A stretch of DNA of 64,000 bases from Muricauda sp. SCSIO 64092 (GCF_023016285.1 NZ_CP095413.1:4788501-4852500); one strand, 5' to 3'; counted from the stretch's first letter, positions 1-9,337 are shown. A program made the numbers and translations. The notes: generated by a model from the letters alone, not told the origin.

Positions 1-1143
1 GGATTGTAAGAGTACGGTTTTGGTATTGGCATTTACCAAGGTGTCAATGGCATTTGCAAATTGCAATCGAACCGCTTCCATGTTATTGGTAATGGGATGG
101 TTGTCCTTGGAAAAAATCATGGGGTGGAAAACCCAGGGTAGGGGATTGTACTGTGAGTCGTTGGCCTCACCATTGGCCAGAACAATGGGTGTGTTGTAAA
201 GATCATTGACCAAAACGGGGTTGATCCGTAGCCCGTATTTAAAGAAAAAATCGTCCAGGTTCAAATCCCTGCGCACGGCTACATTACTTCCCCTTTCATT
301 GAACAGGCTATCCAGTTCCATGGCCACCTGGTCAACAAGCCAAAGGGACTTTCCCCCTTTCACGATGTACTGGTCCAAAACATATTTTTCAACTTCCGTA
401 AAGGCTTCGGTCGGTTTTGCGATCAAAGCCAGATCAAACCCCAAAAGCTGATCCAATACCCTTTCCGGATGGTTCTTGGTGGAATCCAGGGTAATCGCCC
501 CAATATTGTAATACTCCTTAAGGCCCGTTAAAAAATCGGCTATATATCGATCTTCAAGTTCCCCGTTCCCTTTTAGTACGGCAATTTTCTTCTTTTGGGT
601 AAGTCCTATTTTTTTAAAGGCATCGGCAAATGCATATTCCAGGTTTTGAACCGAATTGTTGACCCTGTCCTCCGAAGAAGCACCCAATTTGTTCTTGAGC
701 AGCGAAACTTTTACGGTTTTGTTCTTATAGTTGACCATGGCCCAGGGAAAAACCAGTTCCTGGGTCATTTTCCCCCCTTCCTCAATGGTCACATTTGCCG
801 GTTTCAGTCCAAGCCGTTGAAGGTCACCAATCGTCCGTTCCCTTGTTGAAGGGTCCTCCAAAGGGTCTACCAAGTTGTAAACAATGTTCTTGTTGCTTGA
901 TTGAAATTGTTCCAGGAGCAGCACGGTTTCGTTCTGTAAACGGGCAAATTCCCCGGGCAGGCTTCCCTCCAGGAGGATGTCCACCACAACGGGGGAATCG
1001 AATTGTGAAGTGGACTCCAAAGCCGCTTTTGATAAGGTAAAACGTTTGTCCTCAGTGAGGTCAAAACGTTGATAGGCATAGTTTGAAATCACATTGATCA
1101 TTATAACGATCAGCAACCCACCAATGATACTTGTTCCTTTCAT
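1..1143 (-). CDS. gldG: Gliding motility protein GldG, partial (3' end outside window)
   Basis: GldG is the auxiliary (substrate-binding-like) component that partners GldF in an ABC-type complex needed for flavobacterial gliding. The 381 visible codons start with a membrane segment (about residues 5-25) followed by the typical NYAYQRFDLTEDKRFTLS stretch and a long extracytoplasmic domain. The start ATG (1141-1143) overlaps the gldF stop by 4 bases, so the two are translationally coupled. The gene runs off the left edge; family members are usually about 550-570 residues, so roughly a third is missing. Confidence 0.93.
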   Translation of the reverse strand, partial: MKGTSIIGGLLIVIMINVISNYAYQRFDLTEDKRFTLSKAALESTSQFDSPVVVDILLEGSLPGEFARLQNETVLLLEQFQSSNKNIVYNLVDPLEDPSTRERTIGDLQRLGLKPANVTIEEGGKMTQELVFPWAMVNYKNKTVKVSLLKNKLGASSEDRVNNSVQNLEYAFADAFKKIGLTQKKKIAVLKGNGELEDRYIADFLTGLKEYYNIGAITLDSTKNHPERVLDQLLGFDLALIAKPTEAFTEVEKYVLDQYIVKGGKSLWLVDQVAMELDSLFNERGSNVAVRRDLNLDDFFFKYGLRINPVLVNDLYNTPIVLANGEANDSQYNPLPWVFHPMIFSKDNHPITNNMEAVRLQFANAIDTLVNANTKTVLLQS

Positions 1144-1880
1144 GAGTTGAGTGCGTTTGTTTTTTTCAATCGTACAATGGCCAAAAAGACAAAAAAAGCG
1201 GTTACGCTTAGGAAGTAAAAAAGATCCCGTGTATCCAAAACCCCTTTGGCGATATCCTCAAAGTGGGCCTTGGCCCCAATCTTTTTGATCAGTTGCTGGG
1301 TCGTTCCATCTGAAGTCAATGAAGCAGCGGCTTCAGGACCATAAAAGACCAAAAAACAAAGTGCGGCCCCCAATATAAAGGCGAATATCTGGTTCTCGGA
1401 TAGGGACGAAGAGAAAATGCCCATACTGCAATACAGTGCCATTAGAAACAAAACCCCAAAATAGGAACCTATAACCACGCCCATATCGTAATTCCCTTCG
1501 GTAATGCCCAAATCGGAGATGGCAAGCACATAAACAAAGGTGGGAAGCAAGGCTATGGCGCCCACGCTCAAAGCCCCGAAAAATTTCCCCAATACAATTT
1601 TGGTCTTGGTGAGGGGTTTGATCAACAGTAATTCCAATGTTCCCAGTTTCCTTTCCTCAGAGAAACTGCGCATGGTTATGGCGGGAATCAAAAATAGGAA
1701 CACCCATGGGGCGAGCAGGAAAAAATGGCCCAAATCCGCGAAACCGTAATCAAAAATGTTAAAACCTCCCCTAAAGACCCAAAGGAACAGTCCATTAAGG
1801 GTGAGGAATAGCAGGAGGATCAAATAACCGATGGGTGAATTGAAAAAGGAATGAAGCTCTTTTTTAAGAATGGCCAACAT
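1140..1880 (-). CDS. gldF: Gliding motility ABC transporter permease GldF
   Basis: This is a 246-residue ABC-2 type permease with about six hydrophobic segments, starting MLAILKKELHSFFNSPIGYL and containing the SEERKLGTLELLLIKPLT motif typical of GldF. It acts in the inner membrane, where with GldG (and the unlinked ATPase GldA) it supports gliding motility and probably the stability of the T9SS/gliding machinery. Length matches the family. It is followed on the same strand by gldG with an ATGA overlap and preceded by a small monooxygenase-like gene only 6 bases upstream, so all may share a transcript. Confidence 0.95.
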   Translation of the reverse strand: MLAILKKELHSFFNSPIGYLILLLFLTLNGLFLWVFRGGFNIFDYGFADLGHFFLLAPWVFLFLIPAITMRSFSEERKLGTLELLLIKPLTKTKIVLGKFFGALSVGAIALLPTFVYVLAISDLGITEGNYDMGVVIGSYFGVLFLMALYCSMGIFSSSLSENQIFAFILGAALCFLVFYGPEAAASLTSDGTTQQLIKKIGAKAHFEDIAKGVLDTRDLFYFLSVTAFFVFLAIVRLKKTNALNS

Positions 1881-1886
1881 ATTTTT

Positions 1887-2183
1887 CTACGCTAAAGAAG
1901 CCAATTGGGTAACACTCCACGCTTCCGGTTTGTCCTGAAATAGTTTTTTGGTCCGGCTCCAGACCGTTTTGAAGAAATCCGACTGTCGATATAGATCCAG
2001 ATAGCATTCGTCTTCCCACTTGCTATAGGTAAAGAAAGTGGTCGGATTCTCCAAATCCTGATATAACTCCAGATGCATGCACCCTTCAAAACTTCGTATT
2101 TTTTCTTTGGTTTCCTCGAAAAGAAGCTCAAAACTAGAAATATTTTCCGCTTTAAAGGACAATTTTACGATTCTAATCAGCAT
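1887..2183 (-). CDS. Putative quinol monooxygenase, ABM-fold small protein
   Basis: This is a 98-residue protein with the antibiotic biosynthesis monooxygenase (dimeric alpha-beta barrel) pattern: an N-terminal strand MLIRIVKLSF, a helix rich in Glu and Phe, then SFEGCMHLELYQD and FFTYSKWEDECYLDLYRQS. Family members of this size act as small cofactorless monooxygenases or are of unknown role; the substrate here cannot be told. Its start codon abuts the stop codon of the SAM hydrolase gene, and gldF follows 6 bases after its stop, so it sits inside a compact minus-strand operon. Confidence 0.8.
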   Translation of the reverse strand: MLIRIVKLSFKAENISSFELLFEETKEKIRSFEGCMHLELYQDLENPTTFFTYSKWEDECYLDLYRQSDFFKTVWSRTKKLFQDKPEAWSVTQLASLA

Positions 2184-3014
2184 TCAAAAGAAATTAATGG
2201 TTATGATATCTTGCTGGTTAAGGCCAATTAGGGAGGAAGCCCCCCCTACGGTTTTGAGGTCACTTTTAAAAATGGCCAGTTCCAAGTGACCTGCAGCATT
2301 AAAGAGCGCCAAAAAATCGCTGGGCCCCTTTCTTTGGTTTTTTGGAAGTTCAAAATCTATGAGCCCGTTGTAGCTATTGAATATGGCCTTGAGTTTATGT
2401 CTTCGGGCAATCAATTCAAAGGAACGGCCATTGCGATAGGCTTCAAAAAGACTTTTGGTAATATTGGTCACTACATTTCCGTAGTGGTCAATGTAAATAA
2501 CATTCCCGGTAATGGTTTTTCCATTGTTTGAGGGTCTGGGTTCAACTACTTTAGTGTCCTTTAATTGCCCAAATGGTTTACTCACCACTTCCTCCTTACC
2601 GCCCCTGGCCAAATGGCAAGCTACCTGGGTAAATACCTCCAATTCGGGAAAAGAATTGCGCTTGGTACTCGGTAGGCTGATCCTATTTATTTTTTCCGGT
2701 GTTTTGCCGGAGGCCATAATGGAGAGGACACCATTGTTCGCACCAATGAAGTAATGACCGTCCATTAGGACCAAAATATGTTCGTTTTCCGGGGATTCCT
2801 CGGATTCCAGGCCAATGACATGGATCGTTCCCTTTGGAAATTCGGGATAGGCACATTTCAATAGGTAAGCACATTCGTGAATGTCGAAAGGCGAGACCTG
2901 ATGCGAAATATCAACAATTTGGGTAGTGGGCACCTGGGATAGAATTCTGCCTTTAATTGCTGCCACAAAATGGTCTTTTGTTCCAAAATCAGTGGTTAGG
3001 GTAATAATGGCCAT
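2184..3014 (-). CDS. DUF62-family SAM hydroxide adenosyltransferase (SAM hydrolase)
   Basis: This 276-residue protein starts MAIITLTTDFGTKDHFVAAI, the signature of the chlorinase/fluorinase (DUF62) family. The widespread members hydrolyse S-adenosylmethionine to adenosine and methionine; true halogenases carry extra loop residues that I cannot confirm here, so the hydrolase call is the safe one. Other family stretches visible are ANNGVLS and GNVIYIDHYGNVVTNI in the C-terminal barrel. It is the first gene of the minus-strand set leading to gldF and gldG and is divergent from phoH, with about 120 bases between them for two promoters. Confidence 0.9.
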   Translation of the reverse strand: MAIITLTTDFGTKDHFVAAIKGRILSQVPTTQIVDISHQVSPFDIHECAYLLKCAYPEFPKGTIHVIGLESEESPENEHILVLMDGHYFIGANNGVLSIMASGKTPEKINRISLPSTKRNSFPELEVFTQVACHLARGGKEEVVSKPFGQLKDTKVVEPRPSNNGKTITGNVIYIDHYGNVVTNITKSLFEAYRNGRSFELIARRHKLKAIFNSYNGLIDFELPKNQRKGPSDFLALFNAAGHLELAIFKSDLKTVGGASSLIGLNQQDIITINFF

Positions 3015-3135
3015 AAAGGATTGTTGAAAGAATTCTTGATGCTAAAAATGATTTTTGGTTAAGTTTGTCGGTAAATTTACGTAAAAGGAAAACAGGATTT
3101 CTTCCTAACCCCACTAACTTCTAATTATTGATTTT

Positions 3136-4095
3136 TTGAACGAACTTATAATTGAACTCACGGAGATAAGCCCAAGGGATTTTTTTGGCCTTCAGAATGA
3201 GAATATAGAATTGCTCAAAAAATATTTTCCAAAACTGAAAATTGTCGCAAGGGGCAATAAGGTCAAAGTCTATGGAGATGAGGAAATGCTTGAGGAATTC
3301 GACCGTCGATTTGATATGATCACGGAACACTTTGCCAAGTACAACAAACTGGATGAGAACGCCATAGAACGATTGCTGACCAGTAACAGCAAGGAAGATT
3401 ATGAATCTTCGGCCTCAAGCGGGGAGGTATTGGTGCACGGGGTCAATGGTAGGTTGATCAAGGCCCAAACGGTGAACCAAAGAAGATTGGTGGATGCCTG
3501 TTCCAAAAACGATATGGTCTTTGCCATTGGTCCTGCTGGGACTGGTAAGACCTACACTGGTGTTGCGTTGGCCGTAAAGGCGCTAAAAGAGAAGCAGGTC
3601 CGTAGGATAATTTTGACGAGGCCCGCAGTAGAGGCTGGAGAGAATTTAGGCTTTTTGCCGGGGGATTTAAAGGAGAAGCTGGATCCCTATATGCAGCCGC
3701 TTTATGATGCCCTTAGGGATATGATTGCTCCCGAAAAGTTGGAAAAGTACATTGAGGACGGTACCATCCAAATTGCGCCAATGGCCTTTATGCGTGGACG
3801 TACTTTGGACAATGCTTTTGTGATATTGGATGAAGCCCAAAACACGACCCATGCCCAAATGAAGATGTTTTTGACACGAATGGGCAAAAATGCCAAATTT
3901 TTGTTGACCGGTGACCCAGGACAGATCGATTTGCCCAGAAGGGTGATTTCCGGCCTAAAGGAAGCCCTGTTGATTCTGAAAAACATAAAGGGAATAAGTA
4001 TCATTCACTTGGATGATAAGGATGTTATTCGGCATAAGTTGGTGAAAAAGGTCATTGATGCCTATCAGAATATTGAACACCAAAACCAATTCTAG
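3136..4095 (+). CDS. phoH: PhoH family ATPase / RNA-binding protein
   Basis: This 319-residue PhoH-like P-loop protein has Walker A GPAGTGKT at about residues 132-139 and Walker B VILDEAQN at about 229-236. The region ahead of the ATPase is the usual KH-like N-terminal part. The start is TTG at 3136: an in-frame stop lies just upstream (3115-3117) with no ATG between, and the resulting N-terminus [18 protein letters not shown] is that normally seen in this family. PhoH proteins are linked to RNA metabolism and ribosome maturation; exact action is unsettled. purC begins one base after its stop. Confidence 0.93.
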   Translation: MNELIIELTEISPRDFFGLQNENIELLKKYFPKLKIVARGNKVKVYGDEEMLEEFDRRFDMITEHFAKYNKLDENAIERLLTSNSKEDYESSASSGEVLVHGVNGRLIKAQTVNQRRLVDACSKNDMVFAIGPAGTGKTYTGVALAVKALKEKQVRRIILTRPAVEAGENLGFLPGDLKEKLDPYMQPLYDALRDMIAPEKLEKYIEDGTIQIAPMAFMRGRTLDNAFVILDEAQNTTHAQMKMFLTRMGKNAKFLLTGDPGQIDLPRRVISGLKEALLILKNIKGISIIHLDDKDVIRHKLVKKVIDAYQNIEHQNQF

Positions 4096-4096
4096 G

Positions 4097-5056
4097 ATGG
4101 CCAATACACTAATGGGTACGGACTTTCACTTTCCAGGTCAAAAATCCGTTTATCGTGGAAAGGTCAGGGAGGTCTATCATTTTGAAAATGACATTTTGGT
4201 CATGATCGCTACGGACAGGTTATCCGCTTTTGATGTGGTCATGCCAAAGGGAATCCCTTATAAGGGGCAGATTCTGAACCAAATTGCCACAAAGATGATG
4301 GAGGCCACGCAAGATATTGTGCCCAATTGGTTAATGGCCACACCCGATCCCAATGTGGCCGTTGGAAAGGCCTGTACCCCTTTTAAGGTGGAAATGGTGA
4401 TCCGAGGATATCTTTCAGGCCACGCGGCACGGGAGTATAGGTTGGGAAAACGCCTACTCTGTGGAGTACCAATGCCCGATGGAATGATGGAAAACGATCC
4501 ATTTCCCGAACCCATTATAACCCCGGCCACCAAAGCCGAAAAAGGAGACCATGACGAGGATATTTCCAGGGATGACATTTTGGGCAGGGGTATTGTGTCC
4601 GAAGAGGATTATAGCATTCTGGAGAAGTATACCAGGGCATTGTTCCAAAGGGGGACCGAAATCGCCGCTGGACGTGATTTGATTTTGGTGGACACCAAAT
4701 ATGAGTTTGGAAAAACCAAGGATGGGGAAATTGTATTGATCGATGAAATCCATACCCCGGATTCTTCCCGCTATTTTTACGCCCAAGGGTATCAAGAACG
4801 ACAGGACAGGGGGGAACCGCAAAAGCAGTTGTCCAAGGAATTTGTACGGCAATGGTTATTGTCCAACGGGTTTCAAGGCCTGGAGGGGCAGACCGTGCCT
4901 GAAATGGGTGATGCCTACATCCAGTCGGTTTCCGAACGTTATATTGAATTGTACGAGAATATTACGGGGGAAGCCTTTGAAAAGGCCGACATCTCAAATA
5001 TCCATGAGCGAATCGCCTTGAACATTGCGACCTATTTGGGCCAACTATCCCCTTAA
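4097..5056 (+). CDS. purC: Phosphoribosylaminoimidazole-succinocarboxamide synthase (SAICAR synthase)
   Basis: PurC joins CAIR and aspartate with ATP to give SAICAR in purine synthesis, in the cytosol. Visible motifs are [12 protein letters not shown] near the N-terminus, [30 protein letters not shown], and LVDTKYEFG followed by the [14 protein letters not shown] active-site region. Length 319 fits the Bacteroidota/fungal type. An upstream in-frame ATG at 4055 would overlap phoH by 41 bases; I prefer the ATG at 4097, one base after the phoH stop, because the family homology begins around the [16 protein letters not shown] segment just after it. Confidence 0.95.
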   Translation: MANTLMGTDFHFPGQKSVYRGKVREVYHFENDILVMIATDRLSAFDVVMPKGIPYKGQILNQIATKMMEATQDIVPNWLMATPDPNVAVGKACTPFKVEMVIRGYLSGHAAREYRLGKRLLCGVPMPDGMMENDPFPEPIITPATKAEKGDHDEDISRDDILGRGIVSEEDYSILEKYTRALFQRGTEIAAGRDLILVDTKYEFGKTKDGEIVLIDEIHTPDSSRYFYAQGYQERQDRGEPQKQLSKEFVRQWLLSNGFQGLEGQTVPEMGDAYIQSVSERYIELYENITGEAFEKADISNIHERIALNIATYLGQLSP

Positions 5057-5236
5057 GGTTCAAACCCTTCCATTGTATTTGGGTTACTTTGTTTTTCGAA
5101 CACCTTTTCAAACCATCTCATTGGTTGATCAAGAATTCCTTCTTTGATTTAAAATACCCTATACCTTCTAGGTCCCTCCAATTTAGATTTTCCGTACTGT
5201 TTGTTAAATGTTAAAATAAGATGTTTGAACAATTAT

Positions 5237-5272
5237 TTTGTTTATCGCTAATTTAATATATTTATGCTAAAT
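5237..5272 (+). promoter_or_regulatory. Candidate promoter with overlapping 12-bp operator upstream of the InsA-like gene
   Basis: TTTG at 5237-5240 and TATATTTA at 5257-5264 resemble the Bacteroidota -33 (TTTG) and -7 (TAnnTTTG) elements, although the last base of the -7 does not match. The 12-mer TTTATGCTAAAT (5261-5272) overlaps the -7 element and occurs again in inverted orientation at 5708-5719. That arrangement suggests autoregulation, which is an inference. Confidence 0.4.
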
Positions 5273-5285
5273 AAATATATCCACT

Positions 5286-5699
5286 ATGGAATTCTGCCCC
5301 AACTGCAATTCGGATACGTTCATTAAAGCTGGAATCATCAAAAATCGGCAGCGGTACAAATGCAAGTCCTGTGGTTATTTTTTTACAGTGGGAAAGTTGG
5401 GGAAGAAGATAGATGACTATTACGTCAATAAGGCGCTACAGTTGTATTTGGAAGGATTGACCTATCGCGAAATTGAACGCATCCTTGGCGTTTCCCATGT
5501 GTCCGTAATGAATTGGGTGCGCAAGTACAATATTAAACGGCCTTACCATGCCCAGTACCATCCCACATACAAAATCTTAAATCCGTCCGAGCTGCAGGAG
5601 TACTTCCAAAATCCCCAAAATATTTCAGGTGCCGGAGTCTTGATTACCGAACTGGGAGATAAGTTCATGCTCATAAAATGGGAACGTTTCCGGGATTGA
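5286..5699 (+). CDS. Stand-alone InsA-like zinc-ribbon/helix-turn-helix protein, likely regulator
   Basis: The 137-residue protein begins MEFCPNCNSDTFIKAG and continues to CKSCGYFF, a four-cysteine zinc ribbon like that of IS1 InsA. A helix-turn-helix follows at about residues 58-80 (YREIERILGVSHVSVMNWVRKY). The C-terminal 50 residues are unlike a transposase and no InsB/DDE catalytic part or insertion-sequence ends are present. It sits alone 97 bases before the porin/symporter operon. I read it as a domesticated transposase DNA-binding domain acting as a transcription regulator of acetate/propionate uptake; that role is inferred from context. Confidence 0.7.
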   Translation: MEFCPNCNSDTFIKAGIIKNRQRYKCKSCGYFFTVGKLGKKIDDYYVNKALQLYLEGLTYREIERILGVSHVSVMNWVRKYNIKRPYHAQYHPTYKILNPSELQEYFQNPQNISGAGVLITELGDKFMLIKWERFRD

Positions 5700-5707
5700 G
5701 TATAATA

Positions 5708-5719
5708 ATTTAGCATAAA
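5708..5719. promoter_or_regulatory. Inverted copy of the 12-bp candidate operator, upstream of the porin gene
   Basis: ATTTAGCATAAA is the exact reverse complement of the 12-mer at 5261-5272; both are followed by an A/T-rich AATATATT-like stretch. One copy precedes the InsA-like gene and the other lies between that gene and the porin gene, the expected layout for a local regulator and its target promoter. Confidence 0.45.
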
Positions 5720-5795
5720 AATATATTAACTTTTTCTTTAGACCATTTTTTTAGGATGTTCGTTGGGCAGATAACAAACCATAACATCTATAAAA

Positions 5796-7037
5796 ATGAA
5801 GAAATTAATTCTTTTTTTGGTGATAGCAATCGCCACTCTAATGACATCTACCGGATATGGTCAAGATGAGACTACCGAAGTGGACCATTCTTACAAACCC
5901 CTAAAGGTTAATCTTAATGACGATGGTAGCAAATACATACGATTTATCTTGTGGCATCAAATGTGGCTTGAAGGAGGATCGGGCCAACAGGGTCCTAAGT
6001 TTTCCATTAGAAGGTCAAGGATGTTGGCCTATGCCCAGATTTCGCCGAGATTTTTAATATTGACCCATTTTGGATTGAACAGTTTGGGTGCTGGAAATCT
6101 TACGGCCAATCCCAATTCCCAAACAGATAACCAAAGAAGTTTATTGTTCTTACACGATGCCTGGGCTGAGTTCATGGTCGTTCCGGAAAAGTTATATATC
6201 GGTTCCGGTTTGCACTATTGGAACGGAATTTCCAGACTTACAAACCAAAGCACACTCAATATGATGACCTTGGATAATCCAGGGTCGGGAAATGGGGATG
6301 CTCGATTGTTCCCTTGGAACAACATCACTACCAGTGACCAGTTTGCGCGTCATCTGGGTATTTACGCCAAAGGTACGTTGGGAAAACTTGGGTATAGAAT
6401 ATCCGTCAATAACGCAAGAAACAATATCGGAACCTTGGGAACGGTACCAAGTTTTCAGGTTGACAATAACGTAGGTACGGGAACATGGAATTACGCAGGT
6501 TATTTTAAATATGACCTGTTGGACAAAGAGTCAGATAAGCTTCCTTATTTCGTGGGCTCATATCTAGGTTCCAAAGAAGTATTCAGTGTCGGTGCAGGTT
6601 TCTTCCATCATCCCGATGCATTGGCCGTAAACACTTTGGAGGAAAGGGAGTCAGTTACCCATTTTGCATTGGACGCCTTTTATGATGCTCCAATAAATAA
6701 CAAGTTGGCCATTAATGCCTTGGGAGCCTTTTACAATTACAATTTTGGTGATACCGACGGGTTCAATACCGGAGGATTGGTACCCTCTTCTGGAACCATT
6801 CTTCACGGTCAAGTGGGGCTGCTTTTCAGAAAAGCCAAATTGATGCCCTATGTGACCTATAATTACCAAGACTTGGACTTTACCCCTGAAAACAGTAGTG
6901 AAGTTGGTATAGGCCTGAATTACTTTATCAACGGGCACTTTGCCAAAATTACCGCCGAATACAGTACGGGAACAGTCGGCGTAGCAGGTGCAGAATCTAC
7001 CAATATATTTAGAATCCAAACACATATATTCTTATAA
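5796..7037 (+). CDS. Outer membrane porin (phosphate-selective porin O/P-like beta barrel)
   Basis: This 413-residue protein has a signal peptide (MKKLILFLVIAIATLMTSTGYGQ) and a barrel-type sequence of alternating aromatic/polar strands, ending in an aromatic-containing terminal strand (IFRIQTHIFL). It should form an outer membrane pore. Its immediate neighbours are DUF4212 and an ActP-like symporter, so the likely cargo is acetate or another short carboxylate passing to the periplasm; that substrate is inferred. The spacing to the DUF4212 gene is 16 bases, indicating one operon. Confidence 0.8.
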   Translation: MKKLILFLVIAIATLMTSTGYGQDETTEVDHSYKPLKVNLNDDGSKYIRFILWHQMWLEGGSGQQGPKFSIRRSRMLAYAQISPRFLILTHFGLNSLGAGNLTANPNSQTDNQRSLLFLHDAWAEFMVVPEKLYIGSGLHYWNGISRLTNQSTLNMMTLDNPGSGNGDARLFPWNNITTSDQFARHLGIYAKGTLGKLGYRISVNNARNNIGTLGTVPSFQVDNNVGTGTWNYAGYFKYDLLDKESDKLPYFVGSYLGSKEVFSVGAGFFHHPDALAVNTLEERESVTHFALDAFYDAPINNKLAINALGAFYNYNFGDTDGFNTGGLVPSSGTILHGQVGLLFRKAKLMPYVTYNYQDLDFTPENSSEVGIGLNYFINGHFAKITAEYSTGTVGVAGAESTNIFRIQTHIFL

Positions 7038-7053
7038 AATAAACCAACACATT

Positions 7054-7317
7054 ATGACAGAAAAACAGCAAAAAGCTACGGCGTATTGGAAGGAGAACCT
7101 GAGGTACCTGGTCATTTTATTGATCATTTGGTTCGCGGTTTCCTATGGAGCGGGCATCATATTCAAAGATGCCTTGAACAACATCAAGATAGGTGGATTT
7201 AAACTCGGGTTTTGGTTTGCCCAACAAGGTTCAATCTATGTTTTCGTGATTTTGATATTCGTGTATGTGCGATTAATGAACAAACTGGACAAAAAATACG
7301 GCTACGACGTCGATTAA
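7054..7317 (+). CDS. DUF4212 family small subunit of a sodium/solute symporter
   Basis: This 87-residue protein has two predicted membrane helices (about residues 15-38 and 52-75) and the motif YWKENLRYLVILLIIWFAVSYG characteristic of DUF4212. Proteins of this family nearly always precede a symporter of the VC_2705 subfamily and are regarded as its small partner, comparable to YjcH (DUF485) before ActP in enterobacteria. The ATG at 7054 was chosen over an upstream in-frame ATG because it lies just after the porin stop and gives the family's usual N-terminus. Confidence 0.88.
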   Translation: MTEKQQKATAYWKENLRYLVILLIIWFAVSYGAGIIFKDALNNIKIGGFKLGFWFAQQGSIYVFVILIFVYVRLMNKLDKKYGYDVD

Positions 7318-7339
7318 CTAACTAAAACTTCAAAGAATT

Positions 7340-9055
7340 ATGAGTGATGTACAAATTTGGACCTATGTCTTGGTGTTGCTGAGCTTTGGTCTCTACATAG
7401 GAATTGCAGTATGGTCCAGGGCCGGTTCCACAAAGGAGTTTTACGTGGCAGGTGGTGGGGTTTCCCCACTGGCCAACGGAATGGCTACAGCAGCTGATTG
7501 GATGTCGGCGGCCAGTTTTATTTCCATGGCAGGAATCATATCCTTTGCGGGTTATGATGGGGCTGTGTATTTGATGGGTTGGACCGGGGGTTACGTACTT
7601 CTGGCACTCCTTCTGGCTCCCTACCTACGTAAGTTTGGAAAGTTTACCGTTCCTGATTTTATCGGGGAACGTTATTACTCCAAAACGGCACGGATTGTTG
7701 CCGTCATATGTGCCCTTATCGTTTCCTTTACCTATGTGGCGGGCCAAATGCGTGGCGTTGGTATTGTGTTTTCCAGGTATTTGGAGGTGGATATCAACAC
7801 AGGGGTCATTATAGGGATGGTCATTGTCTTATTCTACGCCGTATTGGGGGGTATGAAGGGAATTACCTATACCCAGGTAGCCCAGTATTGTGTCCTGATC
7901 TTTGCCTTTATGGTTCCAGCCATTTTTATTTCGATGCAAATGACCGGTAATCCCATTCCCCAACTAGGATTTGGAGGTACCTTGTCCGATGGTTCGGGGA
8001 CCTATCTCCTGGATAAGCTTGACGGACTTTCCACGGAACTTGGTTTTGCGGAATATACCAATGGCTCCAAAAGTCTTATCGACGTTTTTGCGATTACCTT
8101 GGCATTGATGGTAGGTACTGCGGGCCTTCCCCATGTTATTGTACGTTTCTTTACCGTGAAACGTGTAAAGGATGCCCGGAAATCGGCTGGTTTGGCCCTG
8201 TTGTTTATTGCCATACTTTACACAACTGCTCCCGCCGTAGCCGTATTTGCAAGAACCAACCTTATCGAAACGGTAAGTGGAAAGGAATATGCGGCCATGC
8301 CACAGTGGTTCAAAAATTGGGAGACCACGGGTCTGATCGGTCATGACGATAAAAATGGTGATGGCGTCATTCAATACGTGGCCAATCCAGAAGTAAATGA
8401 ACTTAAAGTGGATCGCGATATCATGGTATTGGCCAATCCGGAAATTGCAAATCTTCCAGCTTGGGTAATCGGTTTGATTGCGGCCGGCGGCTTGGCAGCA
8501 GCTTTATCCACTGCAGCCGGATTGTTGTTGGTCATCTCCTCTTCCGTTTCCCACGATTTGATCAAAAATGTGTTCAATCCGGACCTATCCGAAAAAGGGG
8601 AGCTTTGGGCCGCCCGTATTTCTGCCGCTGTTGCTGTAGTAATTGCAGGATATTTTGGCATAAACCCGCCCGGTTTTGTGGCTGCTGTTGTGGCATTGGC
8701 CTTTGGTCTCGCGGCGGCATCGTTCTTCCCTGCCATAATCCTCGGAATCTTCTATAAGAAGATGAACAGTAAAGGTGCCGTTACCGGTATGATCGTCGGT
8801 ATTTCATTGATGCTCTTTTATATGTTGAAGTTCAAATTCGGAATATTTGATGGTGGCAAGGAAGCTGTAGCTGGCCTAAAGGATAGTTGGTGGTTTGGGA
8901 TTTCACCGGAAGGTTTCGGTACCATAGCCATGTTGGTCAACTTTATCGTGGCCGTGGTGGTCAACAAGTTTACGGAAGAGCCACCGGAGGATGTACAGGA
9001 AATAGTCGAGAACATTAGAATCCCAAGTGGTGCAGGTGAAGCCTCATCGCACTAA
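7340..9055 (+). CDS. Sodium:solute symporter, ActP-like (VC_2705 subfamily), probable acetate/propionate permease
   Basis: This 571-residue SSS-family transporter has about 13 membrane helices. The conserved N-terminal stretch GSTKEFYVAGGGVSPLANG and ATAADWMSAASFISMAG are typical of ActP and its relatives. A loop near residue 334 reads HDDKNGDGVIQ, an EF-hand-like Asp/Asn-rich segment that may bind a cation. It should import a short monocarboxylate with Na+ across the inner membrane. Context (porin and DUF4212 upstream, Acs and PrpE downstream) points to acetate/propionate; the exact substrate is not proven by sequence. Confidence 0.88.
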   Translation: MSDVQIWTYVLVLLSFGLYIGIAVWSRAGSTKEFYVAGGGVSPLANGMATAADWMSAASFISMAGIISFAGYDGAVYLMGWTGGYVLLALLLAPYLRKFGKFTVPDFIGERYYSKTARIVAVICALIVSFTYVAGQMRGVGIVFSRYLEVDINTGVIIGMVIVLFYAVLGGMKGITYTQVAQYCVLIFAFMVPAIFISMQMTGNPIPQLGFGGTLSDGSGTYLLDKLDGLSTELGFAEYTNGSKSLIDVFAITLALMVGTAGLPHVIVRFFTVKRVKDARKSAGLALLFIAILYTTAPAVAVFARTNLIETVSGKEYAAMPQWFKNWETTGLIGHDDKNGDGVIQYVANPEVNELKVDRDIMVLANPEIANLPAWVIGLIAAGGLAAALSTAAGLLLVISSSVSHDLIKNVFNPDLSEKGELWAARISAAVAVVIAGYFGINPPGFVAAVVALAFGLAAASFFPAIILGIFYKKMNSKGAVTGMIVGISLMLFYMLKFKFGIFDGGKEAVAGLKDSWWFGISPEGFGTIAMLVNFIVAVVVNKFTEEPPEDVQEIVENIRIPSGAGEASSH

Positions 9056-9077
9056 TTGATATTTAGTTGGTTACGGG

Positions 9078-9110
9078 AAAGCGGTGTGGTATATTTTGCC
9101 GCACCGTTTT
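9078..9110 (+). terminator. Hairpin followed by T-rich tract between symporter and sensor genes
   Basis: Arms at 9078-9089 and 9099-9110 can form a 12-bp stem with two G-T pairs, ending in TTTT. It could end or attenuate the symporter transcript before the sensor-synthetase genes. Confidence 0.55.
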
Positions 9111-9136
9111 CGTAATTTTAAAAGATTTGATCCCTA

Positions 9137-9337
9137 ATGAAAATGAAAAAAAGGCATCAACAAAAATTGGTGGTGTTGGCAGTGGTGCTGTTCCTGCTAT
9201 GGAACGTCCCCTTTGTTACCATCTTTGATGTAGATTTCCAAATTCTTGGTTTTCCGGCCTTTTATGTCTTCATTTTTTTAAGTTGGTTGGTTTCCAGTAT
9301 CGTGGCATATAGTATTCTTAAGAAGTTCTATGAGTAA
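9137..9337 (+). CDS. Small two-helix membrane protein coupled to the sensor kinase
   Basis: The 66-residue product has a basic start (MKMKKRHQQK) and two hydrophobic segments (about residues 11-30 and 37-60). Its last codons overlap the next gene by 8 bases, so the two are translationally coupled. Size and topology recall DUF3311/YhdT-type small subunits of SSS transporters; here the partner would be the transporter domain of the kinase fusion. Family assignment is tentative, but the overlap and topology make a real gene very likely. Confidence 0.75.
   Translation: MKMKKRHQQKLVVLAVVLFLLWNVPFVTIFDVDFQILGFPAFYVFIFLSWLVSSIVAYSILKKFYE

Noticed and set aside
2184..3014. SAM-dependent chlorinase or fluorinase producing halogenated compounds
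   Set aside because: Most DUF62 members are plain SAM hydrolases and I cannot see halogenase-specific loop residues or a linked pathway.
4055..4096. Upstream ATG as the purC start
   Set aside because: It would overlap phoH by 41 bases; the ATG at 4097 follows the phoH stop directly and fits the family N-terminus better.
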